Shown piece by piece: positions 1 to 10,339 of a stretch of 64,000 bases of DNA. Source of the DNA: Rhyacichthys aspro (Eukaryota > Chordata > Actinopteri > Gobiiformes > Rhyacichthyidae); contig CM072151.1 in the NCBI GenBank assembly GCA_036850595.1, forward strand, positions 22,669,307 to 22,733,306. Reading direction: 5' to 3'. The notes beneath the pieces are model-generated. The model did not search any database and was not told where the DNA came from. It saw only the letters and a program-made list of their open reading frames with translations. The position numbers were made by a program, and so were the translations under genes. Numbering within the stretch: the stretch's first letter is position 1; every line of letters begins with the position of its first letter.

Positions 1-577
1 GGTATCCATAGCCAGTCTTGTTATTTGGCTGAGGGGGTTCAGACCTATGCAGAACAGCAGTGGGGACAGAGCATCTCCTTGGTATATGCCACATTTGATG
101 GAGACTTGTGCAAGTGGCTTGCAGTTGGCCTCAAGGGTGGTTTTCCACAGCCCCATTGCAATGAAGGCGATTGTTTGGCTCCTCTGGTATCTCTGCCAAT
201 GCCTTTCTGTATTGATCCATGTGCCCACTTATCTTAGTCGCTATGATGTCTGACATGGAGAGACAGGTTATTGGCCGATAGTTGGATGGGACTGTACCCT
301 TCGAGGGATCATTCAGGATCAGGATTGTACGCCCTTCAGTTAGCCATTCATTGTGGGTCCCATCCTTTAGCAGCTGGTTCATTTGTGCTGCCAGGTGCTC
401 ATGGAGTGCAGTGAGCTTCTTAAGCCAGTAGGCATGGATCATGTCAGGCCCTGGTGCTTTCCAGTTCTTCATACCTGAGACTCTTTCTTGGATGTCTGCC
501 ACAGTGATGGATACTGGGTTGCACTTAGAGAGACTAGCCACTGTGCACCGCTGTTGTGTGATGCCTCCTTCTCCCAT
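1..577 (-). mobile_element. LINE fragment, reverse-transcriptase N-terminal part (copy 1)
   Basis: The minus strand reads NWKAPGPDMIHAYWLKKLTA, then EWLTEGRTILILNDP and NYRPITCLS, the first blocks of a non-LTR retrotransposon reverse transcriptase. The reading breaks after this. The stretch 34-137 matches 39380-39490 (the + strand copy) in reverse. The family seems to be one with a restriction-like endonuclease (see 40720-41275), perhaps R2/R4-like; the clade is uncertain. Confidence 0.75.
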
Positions 578-589
578 ATGCCTTTCCAG

Positions 590-877
590 TACTGTTCAGT
601 GGATGTGGGTATTTGCCCCAGCCCGTATTCGAACCCAGGTCCTTTAAATCAAAGGTTCCAATCAAACACAATAGCCATAACAAATTGAGTCCAATCCCCC
701 ACTAACAAATATAGACCCCACTATCTAACTCAACCCTAGTCTTCGGCTGTTACTGGCGAGAGGATATTTAATCACAAAAACCAGTGGGATTGACAGGCTC
801 CTGCTACTCAGCCACCCTCAGGACCCCACAGACGTGAACCCGAGCATGTAGCTCTAGCCACTTTCACAGCCACATAA
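590..877. other. Unassigned stretch between LINE and hAT element
   Basis: About 290 bp with no coding signal. The piece attcgaaccc near 628-637 resembles an inverted tRNA B box, so it may be an old SINE remnant, but I cannot show a full tRNA-like head. Confidence 0.3.
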
Positions 878-885
878 CCCTATAC

Positions 886-1997
886 CAGGGGACGGCAACC
901 CGCGGCTCTAGAGCCGCATGTGGCTCTTTAGCGCCCCCCCAGTGGCTTCCTGGAGCTTTTTCAAAAATGTATGAAAATGGAAAAAGATGGCTTTGAGAGT
1001 AACTGAGCCGTTTATCTTCGACCCAGAGTCTAACTCTGAGTTCGAAGAACATGAGCAAACACAAAAACCTCGAAGGCTTCTACAAGATGTTTCTGATTGG
1101 TAAATGAGAAACTATTTATTGTGTATGTTTCTATGTTGTAGCCCGTAGCATAGCGCATGTTAACTGCTTCTGTTTATAGAAGATTCTGCCTGGAGACTCC
1201 TAAGGTAGCTGTTGTGCAGTATATTGAAAGACCTATAATAAAGTAGCCTAGCAATATGTAGAGCTATGCAGTAATACTTGTTAGTAATACATGTTGCTGA
1301 CGGTAAGTAAGCTAACACAGTAGCAGCGATGCTTCTCTGTGTCTGAGCTGCAGAGCACGGCACTTGTTGACAGTGCAGGAGAGAGGGGCTGGAGGAGTGT
1401 GGAGGAGCACTTCCTGGAGATGAGTGGTTTATTTCACATATTGACATCATTGCGTGAAACAGCTCGTTGAAAGGACTGTAAGCTCAAACTAAATAAATTA
1501 CTTAAATATGCGTGAATGAAACAAAACACAACTTTGGGTATGTGTTTGAGGTAGAAACAACGTTAGAACATGGTTAAAAGCTCAGAAAAGTTGATTTAGC
1601 ATAATATGGGAATTTAACGTTTTCCAATGCTGTAAAAATATGTATAATTATTAAATTTCAACATTTCTGTCCACGAAGATTTGCGTCATAGCCTGCGACA
1701 CACGTTTCTTAAACTTAAAGCACCAAATATGGTACAGCAGAGTAGTCATGTGGTGCGTCATTCTCTCCAGGATGCGCTGCAGGAAAAATAAACATTTAAT
1801 CATGAATGCTCATTATGTATTTGTAGCCTACTTAGTCATTTTGATAGTTGGCTAATATAGCTAATATACACTTACAGCCTGTGTTGCCTTCATAGAAGGC
1901 TTATATAAGGCTTAATTTTTTGTGGCTCCAGACAGATTTTTTTTGTGTTATTTTGGTCCAATATAGCTCTTTGAACATTTTGGGTTGCCGACCCCTG
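886..1997. mobile_element. hAT DNA transposon, non-autonomous, with exact 8-bp target duplication
   Basis: The terminal inverted repeats are CAGGGGACGGCAACCC at 886 and GGGTTGCCGACCCCTG ending at 1997, differing at one base. Both sides carry CCCTATAC (878-885 and 1998-2005), an 8-bp target duplication as in the hAT superfamily. The 1,112-bp interior has no long transposase frame. Confidence 0.9.
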
Positions 1998-2005
1998 CCC
2001 TATAC

Positions 2006-2900
2006 CATACAGGCACCCTTAGTAGAACCAGTGGGGCAAGCCTACCTGGGGGAAAGACCCTGAAACAAAGGCTAAACAAATGGCCACCACATACCATGAC
2101 CATAGAAACAAAACTGGACCTAACTGAGTACATAATGAACATCTAATGAGCAGTGAACACTCTTAAACTCTCTTAAATGATACCAACACGTGTGAATCTC
2201 CCAAAACAAAGTCCAAGTTAGCATATGCTCAGACTTATCAAACTTGAAAAAAGGAAGACGTCTGGCGGAAACAAATGACGGTTGCTTTCGAAATTACAGC
2301 CTAAAGACAAAATTAGCATCCCGTTTCATTCACGTAATTGTGTATATTATTTGATTTGTGAGGGCAACGTAGTTTCATGTTTAATTGTTTACTTCCAATA
2401 ATTTATTAAATATAACAGAAAAAAACCTGTTATTACAAAAATATCTGTATAATGTTACGAGACCACTGGCCTATTTCTAAAAACACCATCTGAAATACCC
2501 TTACAACAAGCATTTTCATTCGTCAACTTGCGCAAGCGCAAATGAGTTATACTTTGTTCACGGACCGCAGAGCCATTCAGTATTATACATCCATAAAAGA
2601 ACACCCTGTAGATGTTGACACAATAATACATACAATATAATACATAAACAATGTCACAGTAAACATACACCAGTGGCACAGTAGGCCTGTTGTATTTTTA
2701 ACTCTTTAACTGTGAATGTGAGTGGACAAAAAGAAGATTTCCATTTAAAAGCACTCAAACTAAGCTAGTTATGCCATGCGTTATTGGTCAACCATTGCTT
2801 TTCCAAGTTTTGAAGCCTGGATGTCTTCATTCACTGACTTATATGGTCTGCACGACATTTCATTTTTCCAATAGAAGAAAAGTAGCGCAGCTGTAAGTTT
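2006..2900. other. Intergenic upstream of scp2b
   Basis: AT-rich sequence with no recognisable exon or repeat. It should contain the scp2b promoter near its right end, but I see no diagnostic element. Confidence 0.3.
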
Positions 2901-3074
2901 TACGCCGCCAGATTGATTTTTCTGGTCTGTAGGAGCAGTTTTGTTTTATCTGGCATCGACAGATCGAGTCTGAGCCGTGTAACGAGGAACTCGGAAGTGC
3001 GCCGGGGCCAGAGGAGAGAAGAGACTAGTGCAGCTTCAGAGGAGTCCCTCAGCGGTCTGCTCGTTCTTGTAAAA

Positions 3075-3094
3075 ATGCCCCAGCAGACGTTCAG
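3075..3094 (+). CDS. scp2b: scp2b coding exon 1
   Basis: This exon holds the start codon and six codons (MPQQTF) plus two bases of an Arg codon, then the donor GTGAGC. The 5' UTR runs upstream to an unknown start; I see no clear TATA box. Confidence 0.85.
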
Positions 3095-6000
3095 GTGAGC
3101 AGATGTAGTACCGTCTAGTGTGATGAATGTTCGTTAAGCTCATACTTTCGCAGTAAATGCTAACGCTATTTAAAATCAGCGGAAGCTGGCAAAAAGCTCA
3201 GAAGGGCCGCCTTTTCTGTGTTCGTGGAATCTATACAAGAGCACTGAGTTCAAATCTTGGAACTCTTTGCTTTAGTCCTGGTTTAGACTGAGTCATGTTT
3301 AGCTTTATTTATTATTTTAATTAGAGTTTAATGATGGTATTGTAAGGGCTTTGTTGAGGATGTTAGTTACAGCAGCTGTAATCAAACATGTCGCAGAGGC
3401 AGATTTGTATTGATGCATTTCTGTTTGAAGACTATTGTGTTTGGAACGAAATTAATACATATTTCTCATTATTTTTTGTTTATTTGATGAACACCCAGTG
3501 TCCTTGCCCTGTGCCTTCTCTTTCTAATTGGTGCTCACTTTCATGTTGTGTATTCTTTGTTCACGCCAGAATCCGAGCCGTTAAGACCAATGCTAATGAT
3601 GCCTTGGAGGGCTTCAAAGCACATGCTGTGTTCCAGGAAATCAACAAGAAGCTTCTGGAGGTTGTAGCTGACTTACACCCATCATAGATTGTCAGTTTTT
3701 TGGAGCTTTGTACTTTGTTATTGTCTGTATCCAACAGCCACGTGTTTTATTCTGAGTTATCATAAGTCAAATAGTGAAGATTCTAAGCTGCATACTAGCA
3801 AAATGAGTCCCACACCGGCATGGATTATTAGATTTTTAGATAGAGATATCACAAAAGGGTAGCACCTCAGTGAGTCTTAAAGGTAAAGTGTGTTTAAAGA
3901 ATGTTAGTATTGTACTGACCTTTATCTTCCAAATATATAACTTTGAGCTAATCACTTGTTTGTAAAGCTGCTTTTGTACTGTACTTAATATTTACTGTGT
4001 AATTGTGCAATTGTGCACAACACTGTTTAAACACACTTCACCTTTACCCTGTCCTTCTACCTTTGAACTTTTTCACTCCTTGTTTGCTTTTAAAGAAGCT
4101 GTTCTTTTGTCCACTGGCTTCTTCACCATCTAAAAGGTTGAACTGAAAAGAAATAGAATGGCAGTGAAAATAAACATTTCAATAAGATACTAAACCAAGG
4201 AAATTAAATTATCCACATAATTCCAGATATTGTTTTGTGTCAATATTAAGTACAAAAACCATGACCTAAAAGGATTTTTTTTTGACCAAATAACTGTGGC
4301 AACACATGACACTTTATGACAGTGCTACTAAAATTTTGGTCTTATTGTGGGCCCCTTATTTTGCAAAAGAAAATCATGAATACATTTTGCTATCCTCACC
4401 ACCAGGAGGTGGCAGTAAGCTCTCATTCATACACCCCTGCATATGCCCCAGACACATTCATAACACATTGACAAGGTTAATTCTGATATAGTAAATCAGA
4501 CTACTGAAAAATGCCTGGTTCCATCTTAAACCTGTTCTCTTAGCAGGATGGAGAACAGTTTGTGAAGAAGATTGGTGGAGTGTTTGCCTTTAAAGTAAAG
4601 GATGGGCCCAATGGACAGGAGGCCACCTGGTTTGTGGATGTGAAGAATGGCAAGGGCTGTGTTCACAATGACACAGGTAAGAACAGTCAGAAGGCAGGAA
4701 AATGTTCCTCACTAATGTACAAAAAAAACATTTTATTTTCAGTTGTGAATAAAATAAAGTTATTGAGATTTGCAAATCATTGCATTTTGGTGATCTGATC
4801 AGATTTCTAGCCACAAGATTTAAAATAAAATACAACTCAACTAAAAATGTTCTGTATGTGCCCACAGCTAAAAAAGCAGACTGCACCATTTCAATGTCAG
4901 ATGCCGATTTGTTGGCCTTGATGACAGGGAAAATGAACCCACAGACGGTAAGTATGTAGTCTTATTGTCAGATCAGCTTCAAATGTAGGTTTGTAGCTGT
5001 TATTAAAACACAGTAGTGATAGCTTTAAAACATTTTAGGGTTACTTTACGAATATTTATTCATCTTTATGTTTCACGGACAAAATTAGTTAAGGTGGTAG
5101 CCAACTCATTCAAGGTTCAAAATATGAACTTACACATTCATGTAATTTTATAAACTTTATTTAAAACCCACGTGCCACCCACTAGTACTTAAAAAAAACA
5201 TCCGAAAGATGGCAATACTCTCAATAAAAATAAAATAAAATATAGATTTTTCTTTGCAGTCCAATGGCAAATGATCTGCGGACCGGGGATTAGGGATCTC
5301 TGCACTACAGGATGCTTAATCATCAATGCCATACTGTCAGGCTGAGTAAGATGGAGGCTATGAGAGAAGGGTGTTGGTGTTCTTAATTGACTCTTGTGTA
5401 ATGGCAAGTGATTCTTTCAATGTTTTTAAGGTACTTTGATTAATTTGTGAAACAGCAGCTCAGGGGTGGGTTTAAGAAACTATCAGCAGAGGGAGACACA
5501 GTCTAAATAAAGGCTGTTTTTAAAGACTGAGGCTGTGACAGAAAGTGGTTATGAGATACTAATGGCTGGGTGTTAAATTTTCAGTTCCAGTCACAAAACC
5601 AGTACTTTGTTTTTGATACACAGACTCATAGAACTTCAGTTATGTCCATTTACTACTGCTTTTTTTGTGCTACCTATTTGGATTTGATGTTTTTTTCACT
5701 ACAAAGAAAATAAATAAACTATGGTGGTTTAACAATGCATCCAAACCATTATTTAACATTAAAAAATCAAAGGCTTAATTTTGTCTGATTTGTGGACAAT
5801 ACATCCTAAAAACAGTGGACTTGGTCAAAAGCACTCGGAGCCCTGGAACCTGTAAAGATTTTATTTTTTTAAGTATATATGGCACAGGAGAACGGCTAGG
5901 TCTAGACAGCACCGTGATGACCAACTTTTGGATTACTTGCTTTTTCTTTTCAACCTTCCCCCAACTATTTTTCTGGCTCTAGATGTCTTGTCAGCTCTTT

Positions 6001-7198
6001 CATAGGTGTCTCTTTTACATTGCATGCTGGGCAAAATATGACATGTTTTTTTTCACTGCGAAAATATATTTAAAACATACAAAATGATGAATATCAATGT
6101 ACTGTGTACCTATAAATGATTAGAATTCCCCATAAACCCCACTGTATATTTTCAGACTGAGTTTTCTGACTTTGAAAGCTATGAGTCACTGGAACTACAG
6201 TCTGTTGAGGATGACACACATTGCTGCTATTGCTGTTATAACATGTACTGAGAGTCCAATCCAAACCATTAACTGCTGTGATCAGCTAGAACAAATGACC
6301 TTGCTGTGGTACCACTGGCAACAATTCTCCTTTGCGTCGCTCTCTACCTAAAAGCATCTGAACAGACTCTCGAGGTCATACACAGGTTTTTTTTTTTTTT
6401 ATTCCCTATTAGTTTGGACATGATATGAACCGAAACACCTCCCCTTTCTCTAAAAATAGTTTCCCAGAATTATTACCCAGTCTGTGTCTGCTTTTAACTT
6501 TAAGGACTCAGATTTCAGCCAGTAAATAAGAGAAAGACACGAAATCAGTCAGAAGAACAGTAACTGTCCAAAGTTTTTGTGTAAAAACATCTTTTAAATT
6601 CAGCTTATTGTAGTCTTGGTATGAGGTAAACAGAAAAGCATATAAGCTTTTGTATTTTTCATATGACCCTTTATTACTCAGTGCCAGTGTCCTATTTTGC
6701 CACACCTATAAAAGACTTTTCCTGCAGTATAGAAGTGGCTATTCTCTGCTTTGGGCAGTGTCCCATATTAAAACTGTGCCGTGAAGCATGAACCACACCG
6801 GGAAACACAGAGGCGAAAATTCCATTTTCAATCAGAAGCAGAAAACTCATGTATGTTGCCAAAAGGACATTATGTTCTATCCACACACAATTGTAATTCT
6901 CTCATGTTGTCAGCTTATTAACAGGCACAGACTCATTTCTGTTCCTTGCTGTCTACATGAGTTGCTTTTTGAGCACTTTGAGGCTCAGCGCCCAGTGTGA
7001 ATTGTCGTCTGTAAAGTCAGTGGTGTTTCTGTGAAATGCTGCGTTTGGTTTGGGCCAGTCATGGCTCTGGTTGTTAAGGCTATCATTGTTCCTAGGACAA
7101 TGTTTCGTAGTTTGTTCAGAAACAGAGAAACTGTTGTGCTTTCATGTTCTTATTAGACGAAGGTTCTCCTGGCAACATTTCCAAACAAACCATATATA

Positions 7199-7233
<35 letters not shown>

Positions 7234-7883
7234 ATGGTATGGTGACCAGACAGCAAGGTCATTGGAGAACAGGGTCGCTTGCAAGAGATCTTAGTGAAAA
7301 AAAACACCCATCTTTCTTTCTAACTTACCACAACCTAGTAGGGCCGTCAGTTCAAGGTGCTCTGCGCACAGCAAGACGTTGGATCCTTGTAGGCACTGTC
7401 AAACTATTTCATGTACACATTGAAATAAGTAAACACTGACAGGCAATGGGAGGTGTGTGTGCATAACACATCTTACTTCTTTTTGTTTTTAAGTATTGAT
7501 GCTATCATTTTAATTTTAATCATTTTTGAGAAATGAGAAACTTCTCTTCTGTAATCTATTATAATATGCCATTCTAGTAATTACCCGGTAAAAGATTATC
7601 ATTTTGCAGAGTTTATTCCAGGTGGTACCTATATTAAGCTCTTAGTAAGTTTCATGACATTCTTGTAAGCTGCCCCACTTTCATGCAGTTAATCTGTCTC
7701 AGTGCCCCATAAAAAACCAAAGTACTTAAACTACTGCTGTTCTTTGAATGAAAATGTGCTGATATTTGTTTTTCCTCTGATTGACAGGCATTTTTCCAGG
7801 GCAAGCTGAAGATTACGGGGAACATGGGGCTGGCCATGAAGCTCCAGAACCTGCAGCTGCAGCCAGGCAAAGCCAAGCTGTAA
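3075..7883 (+). CDS. scp2b: Sterol carrier protein 2, short stand-alone form (gene span, 5 coding exons)
   Basis: SCP2 proteins bind and carry sterols, fatty acyl-CoAs and other lipids, mainly in the peroxisome. Coding exons are 3075-3094, 3570-3660, 4547-4676, 4868-4947 and 7788-7883. All have GT/AG borders and the phases agree, giving 138 aa. The product has a ~20-residue leader starting MPQQTF, then the whole SCP2 domain (GFKAHAVFQEI, FVKKIGGVFAFKVKDGP, ADCTISMSDADLLALMTGK, FFQGKLKITGNMGLAMKLQ). It ends in AKL, a type-1 peroxisomal signal. The ATG at 3075 has A at -3, and no other ATG precedes it in frame in the exon. No thiolase exons (SCPx form) lie in the 3 kb upstream, so the gene seems to encode only the short form. 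I infer the 'b' suffix from fish nomenclature; the SCP2 identity is very secure. Confidence 0.93.
3570..3660 (+). CDS. scp2b: scp2b coding exon 2
   Basis: The acceptor is cgccAG. The exon encodes the rest of the leader and the first SCP2 helix (IRAVKTNANDALEGFKAHAV onward) to LLE. The donor GTTGTA is weak, but phase 0 joins exactly to the DGEQFVKK of the next exon. Confidence 0.88.
4547..4676 (+). CDS. scp2b: scp2b coding exon 3
   Basis: Encodes DGEQFVKKIGGVFAFKVKDG to HNDT, the first beta strands of the SCP2 fold. Acceptor ttagcAG, donor GTAAGA, ending in phase 1. Confidence 0.93.
4868..4947 (+). CDS. scp2b: scp2b coding exon 4
   Basis: Encodes AKKADCTISMSDADLLALMT to NPQT. Acceptor cccacAG, donor GTAAGT, phase 0 at the 3' end. 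Confidence 0.94.
7199..7233. repeat. (TG)n microsatellite in scp2b intron 4
   Basis: A run of TG dinucleotides with a TATA interruption near its left end. Confidence 0.9.
7251..7400. repeat. Dispersed repeat, copy A (in scp2b intron 4)
   Basis: Shares blocks in the same order with 10075-10225: gggtcgcttgcaa/ggggtcacttgcaa, cgtcagttcaaggtgct, gcagcaagac/gcaggacaatg, ttggatccttg. The family is unknown. Confidence 0.6.
7788..7883 (+). CDS. scp2b: scp2b coding exon 5 (terminal)
   Basis: Encodes AFFQGKLKITGNMGLAMKLQ to PGKAKL, then TAA at 7881-7883. It contains the hydrophobic C-terminal helix and the PTS1 signal AKL. Confidence 0.95.
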   Translation, partial: AFFQGKLKITGNMGLAMKLQNLQLQPGKAKL

Positions 7884-8755
7884 ATGAGTAGTAAAGATGG
7901 AACAAACTGGTTCCATCTCTTAGCTTTACAGAGTTATTTTTAAACAGAGTTGAGTGTCAGAGAGCAGTAGATATAATCACTACTGAAGGACCTCAGAGCT
8001 GTAGAACACCTAGACACACTAAATGAAATCTCTTAAAGTTCTCATGTAACACGGTCCTGCTGTGTAGAGAGTGGTGCTTGAATATTTGCTTAAATGGGGC
8101 ATAACAAAGGAATCATGGTTACATTCATTGTCACTCAAAATGAAAAGATAAATTTAATTAGTGTTTATCCTTTTATGAACTATTGTCAAAAAATAAGTCC
8201 AAACAATTTTAGTAGAAGGCAAATTACACAATACAATTACAGACATGATCCCATAATTACAAAACTTCATCACAATTGAACTGCCACGGTTTCTAGGCCT
8301 GTTCAGATATTTTGCATACAAAAAAAACTTCCTGGCTTGCTTAATTATGACTATAGATGAATACTAATATATCTGTTTAGATGCAAAGAGGACTGGGCTA
8401 AACATTATTGTCCTCATTCTCTGATATTAACCTGCCCACCATCTTGTCACTTTGGGACAACTCCTCTGTTCATATATCTTTTATTTGTGGGACACTTCTT
8501 ATGCTAATATTTGAACCCCTGCATTAGAAGTTTAGTAAGCCTCTAGAGCCACTAATTTCCCAGACACTAACATATATCTGCATTTAAAACTTGTCTGAAA
8601 CTGAATGATAAACTTGCAGAGACTGAGCAGTGCCCTGGGACCAGCTCCAGGTCTGATCATTCCATTGTCTGAGGATTAGCCTAGGCCCAGGCTTACAGCT
8701 TTTTAAACCTCAGCAAGACACATTTTGTCATAAATATACACGGATAAATATTTGA

Positions 8756-8929
8756 AATAAATAAATGTTTGTTGCTAATATTTCTCACTTTCTTTTAATG
8801 TTTTGTCAGAAATTCTAATATCATATGGCAAATCAGTGTCACTTTCCTCAAGTGCCTGCTCTTTCTTTGATCTATTTTTCACTGTTGCAACCTCCAGTTT
8901 TGAACAGAAATAAATAAAATTGAAATAAA
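8756..8929 (+). terminator. Candidate polyadenylation signals of scp2b
   Basis: AATAAA hexamers occur at 8756-8761, 8760-8765, 8909-8914, 8913-8918 and 8924-8929, followed by a GT-rich stretch. They would give a 3' UTR of roughly 0.9-1.05 kb. The choice of site is inferred. Confidence 0.45.
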
Positions 8930-8934
8930 TTGTT

Positions 8935-10040
8935 ATTGCTGCAAAGTAACATTGGTGTTTCTGACTAAGGTGTTTTTCTACAACTCACTTTGAACACTGG
9001 TTGAATAACATTAAAAGCATTTGCCCTTGACTTTGTGTTTCTATTAAATACAATCTGAGCAGCTCGTCTGTGAAATGACACAGAGAACTTGACAACTAAC
9101 TGGCCTTGTCTTCAAAGATTTACTTTTATGATCAAGAGATTGTGCAGAGTTTGTGCTGAGATAATAGATATACTGGCCAGATGTACAAACATGCTTCATG
9201 TCTATTCAGCAAGACTAGTCAAAGTTCAGAGGATAAAGTTTGTTGATGTCAGATCTTTGGCTCCATAAGATGTAAACTCTTCTGTTTGTCCATTTGGCTT
9301 GTGTTATAATGTGTTGCATTATGGATGTCACTGTCTCTTGGCTTCACTTTATTGAGGCCTTTGTCCAACTGCACTACCTGTTCCAAACTGCCACGCTGTC
9401 AAGTCACTCAGTCAAATCTGTTAACTAACTCTGACCCAGATTCCATTGCAGCTTTGGGACTTCTGCTAGTTTTCTTGGTCTTAAAGCTACATTTCCACAG
9501 GTTGTGACAGTAACACCTGAAGAAAAGAGAGTGCTGGAGAGTTCTGTCTGCCACATAAACAGTAGTACATAATCAAGTTGTTTTTACTTGAGATACAAAT
9601 CATATTTGAAGCAAACTTGTAGTGTTGATAAATTGCCATTATGTAAAAGAAGTCTGTAAATCCCTATGAAAAGAGGTATAGCCAATAAACACAAAATTAT
9701 TTCCTTTTTTGCAGCTTTCATTCATCTTTGATAGCTTCTTCTAAAGTTTTGTGCATTAAATGGCTACACACCTATTTCTGGTCGAAACGCTGTCCTGGCA
9801 TTATAAGCACTATATGTCATCCAAACATCTGTCTCCAGAGCTTCAGACTCTATATTAGCCAGTTGCTTCAGGACATCCCATGAATTAGTTGAATTATTAC
9901 TCCAATATATGTACTTCACCCTACAGAAACTCAAAAACGCAAAGATGCATTTGTATAATGTTTGTTCAAAGTAAAACTTGGGTTGCTGGTGCACCATCTC
10001 TGCTATAGTCTAAAGCCTCATGTCCATGAGGACATCTGTG
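8935..10040. other. Intergenic downstream of scp2b
   Basis: No exon, RNA gene or repeat recognised in this stretch. Confidence 0.3.
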
Positions 10041-10049
10041 ATCCCTTTA

Positions 10050-10225
10050 TTGCTAAAGAAGGTTTGCTGAGAGGGGTCGGGGTCACTTGCAATACAAAGA
10101 TCTTTGAGTAAAAACAACCCTTGTAGTTTTTTCGCTCTCTCTACATTACCACATCACTGTGGCTCAGCAAGGACGTCAGTTCAAGGTGCTGTGGAGAAAG
10201 CAGGACAATGGATCCTTGAGGAGGA
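10050..10225. repeat. Dispersed repeat, copy B
   Basis: Partner of 7251-7400, in the same orientation, sharing GTCAGTTCAAGGTGCT and a GGATCCTTG end. The family is unknown. Confidence 0.6.
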
Positions 10226-10339
10226 CAAGTTTTTAGTTTAAGCCACAATTGCGTAACATAGAGGTTTTGGAGTAAATGTTGAACACAAAACACAATGAAT
10301 AAAAAACCCAAAGGCACCAAAATCATGAGTTAAAACAAG

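Noticed and set aside
131..577. 148-codon frame at the left edge as a host gene
   Set aside because: It contains reverse-transcriptase blocks shared with 38896-39495 and belongs to a LINE.
628..660. Possible tRNA gene on the minus strand
   Set aside because: Only a B-box-like stretch is visible; there is no matching acceptor stem or A box, so it does not fold as a tRNA by eye.
2913..3098. N-terminal extension of scp2b upstream of 3075
   Set aside because: The longer frame has no ATG before 3075; the first codon counted is TTG, and the ATG at 3075 has a suitable context.
4744..4800. Read-through end of scp2b after exon 3
   Set aside because: A normal donor GTAAGA follows 4676, and the next exons restore the SCP2 domain to its usual length.
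5210..5340. Possible hAT end (gcggaccggggattagggat) in scp2b intron 4
   Set aside because: The wording is suggestive, but I could not find a partner end or a target duplication.
7050..7439. 129-codon open frame in scp2b intron 4
   Set aside because: It runs through the (TG)n microsatellite and a dispersed repeat and has no family resemblance.
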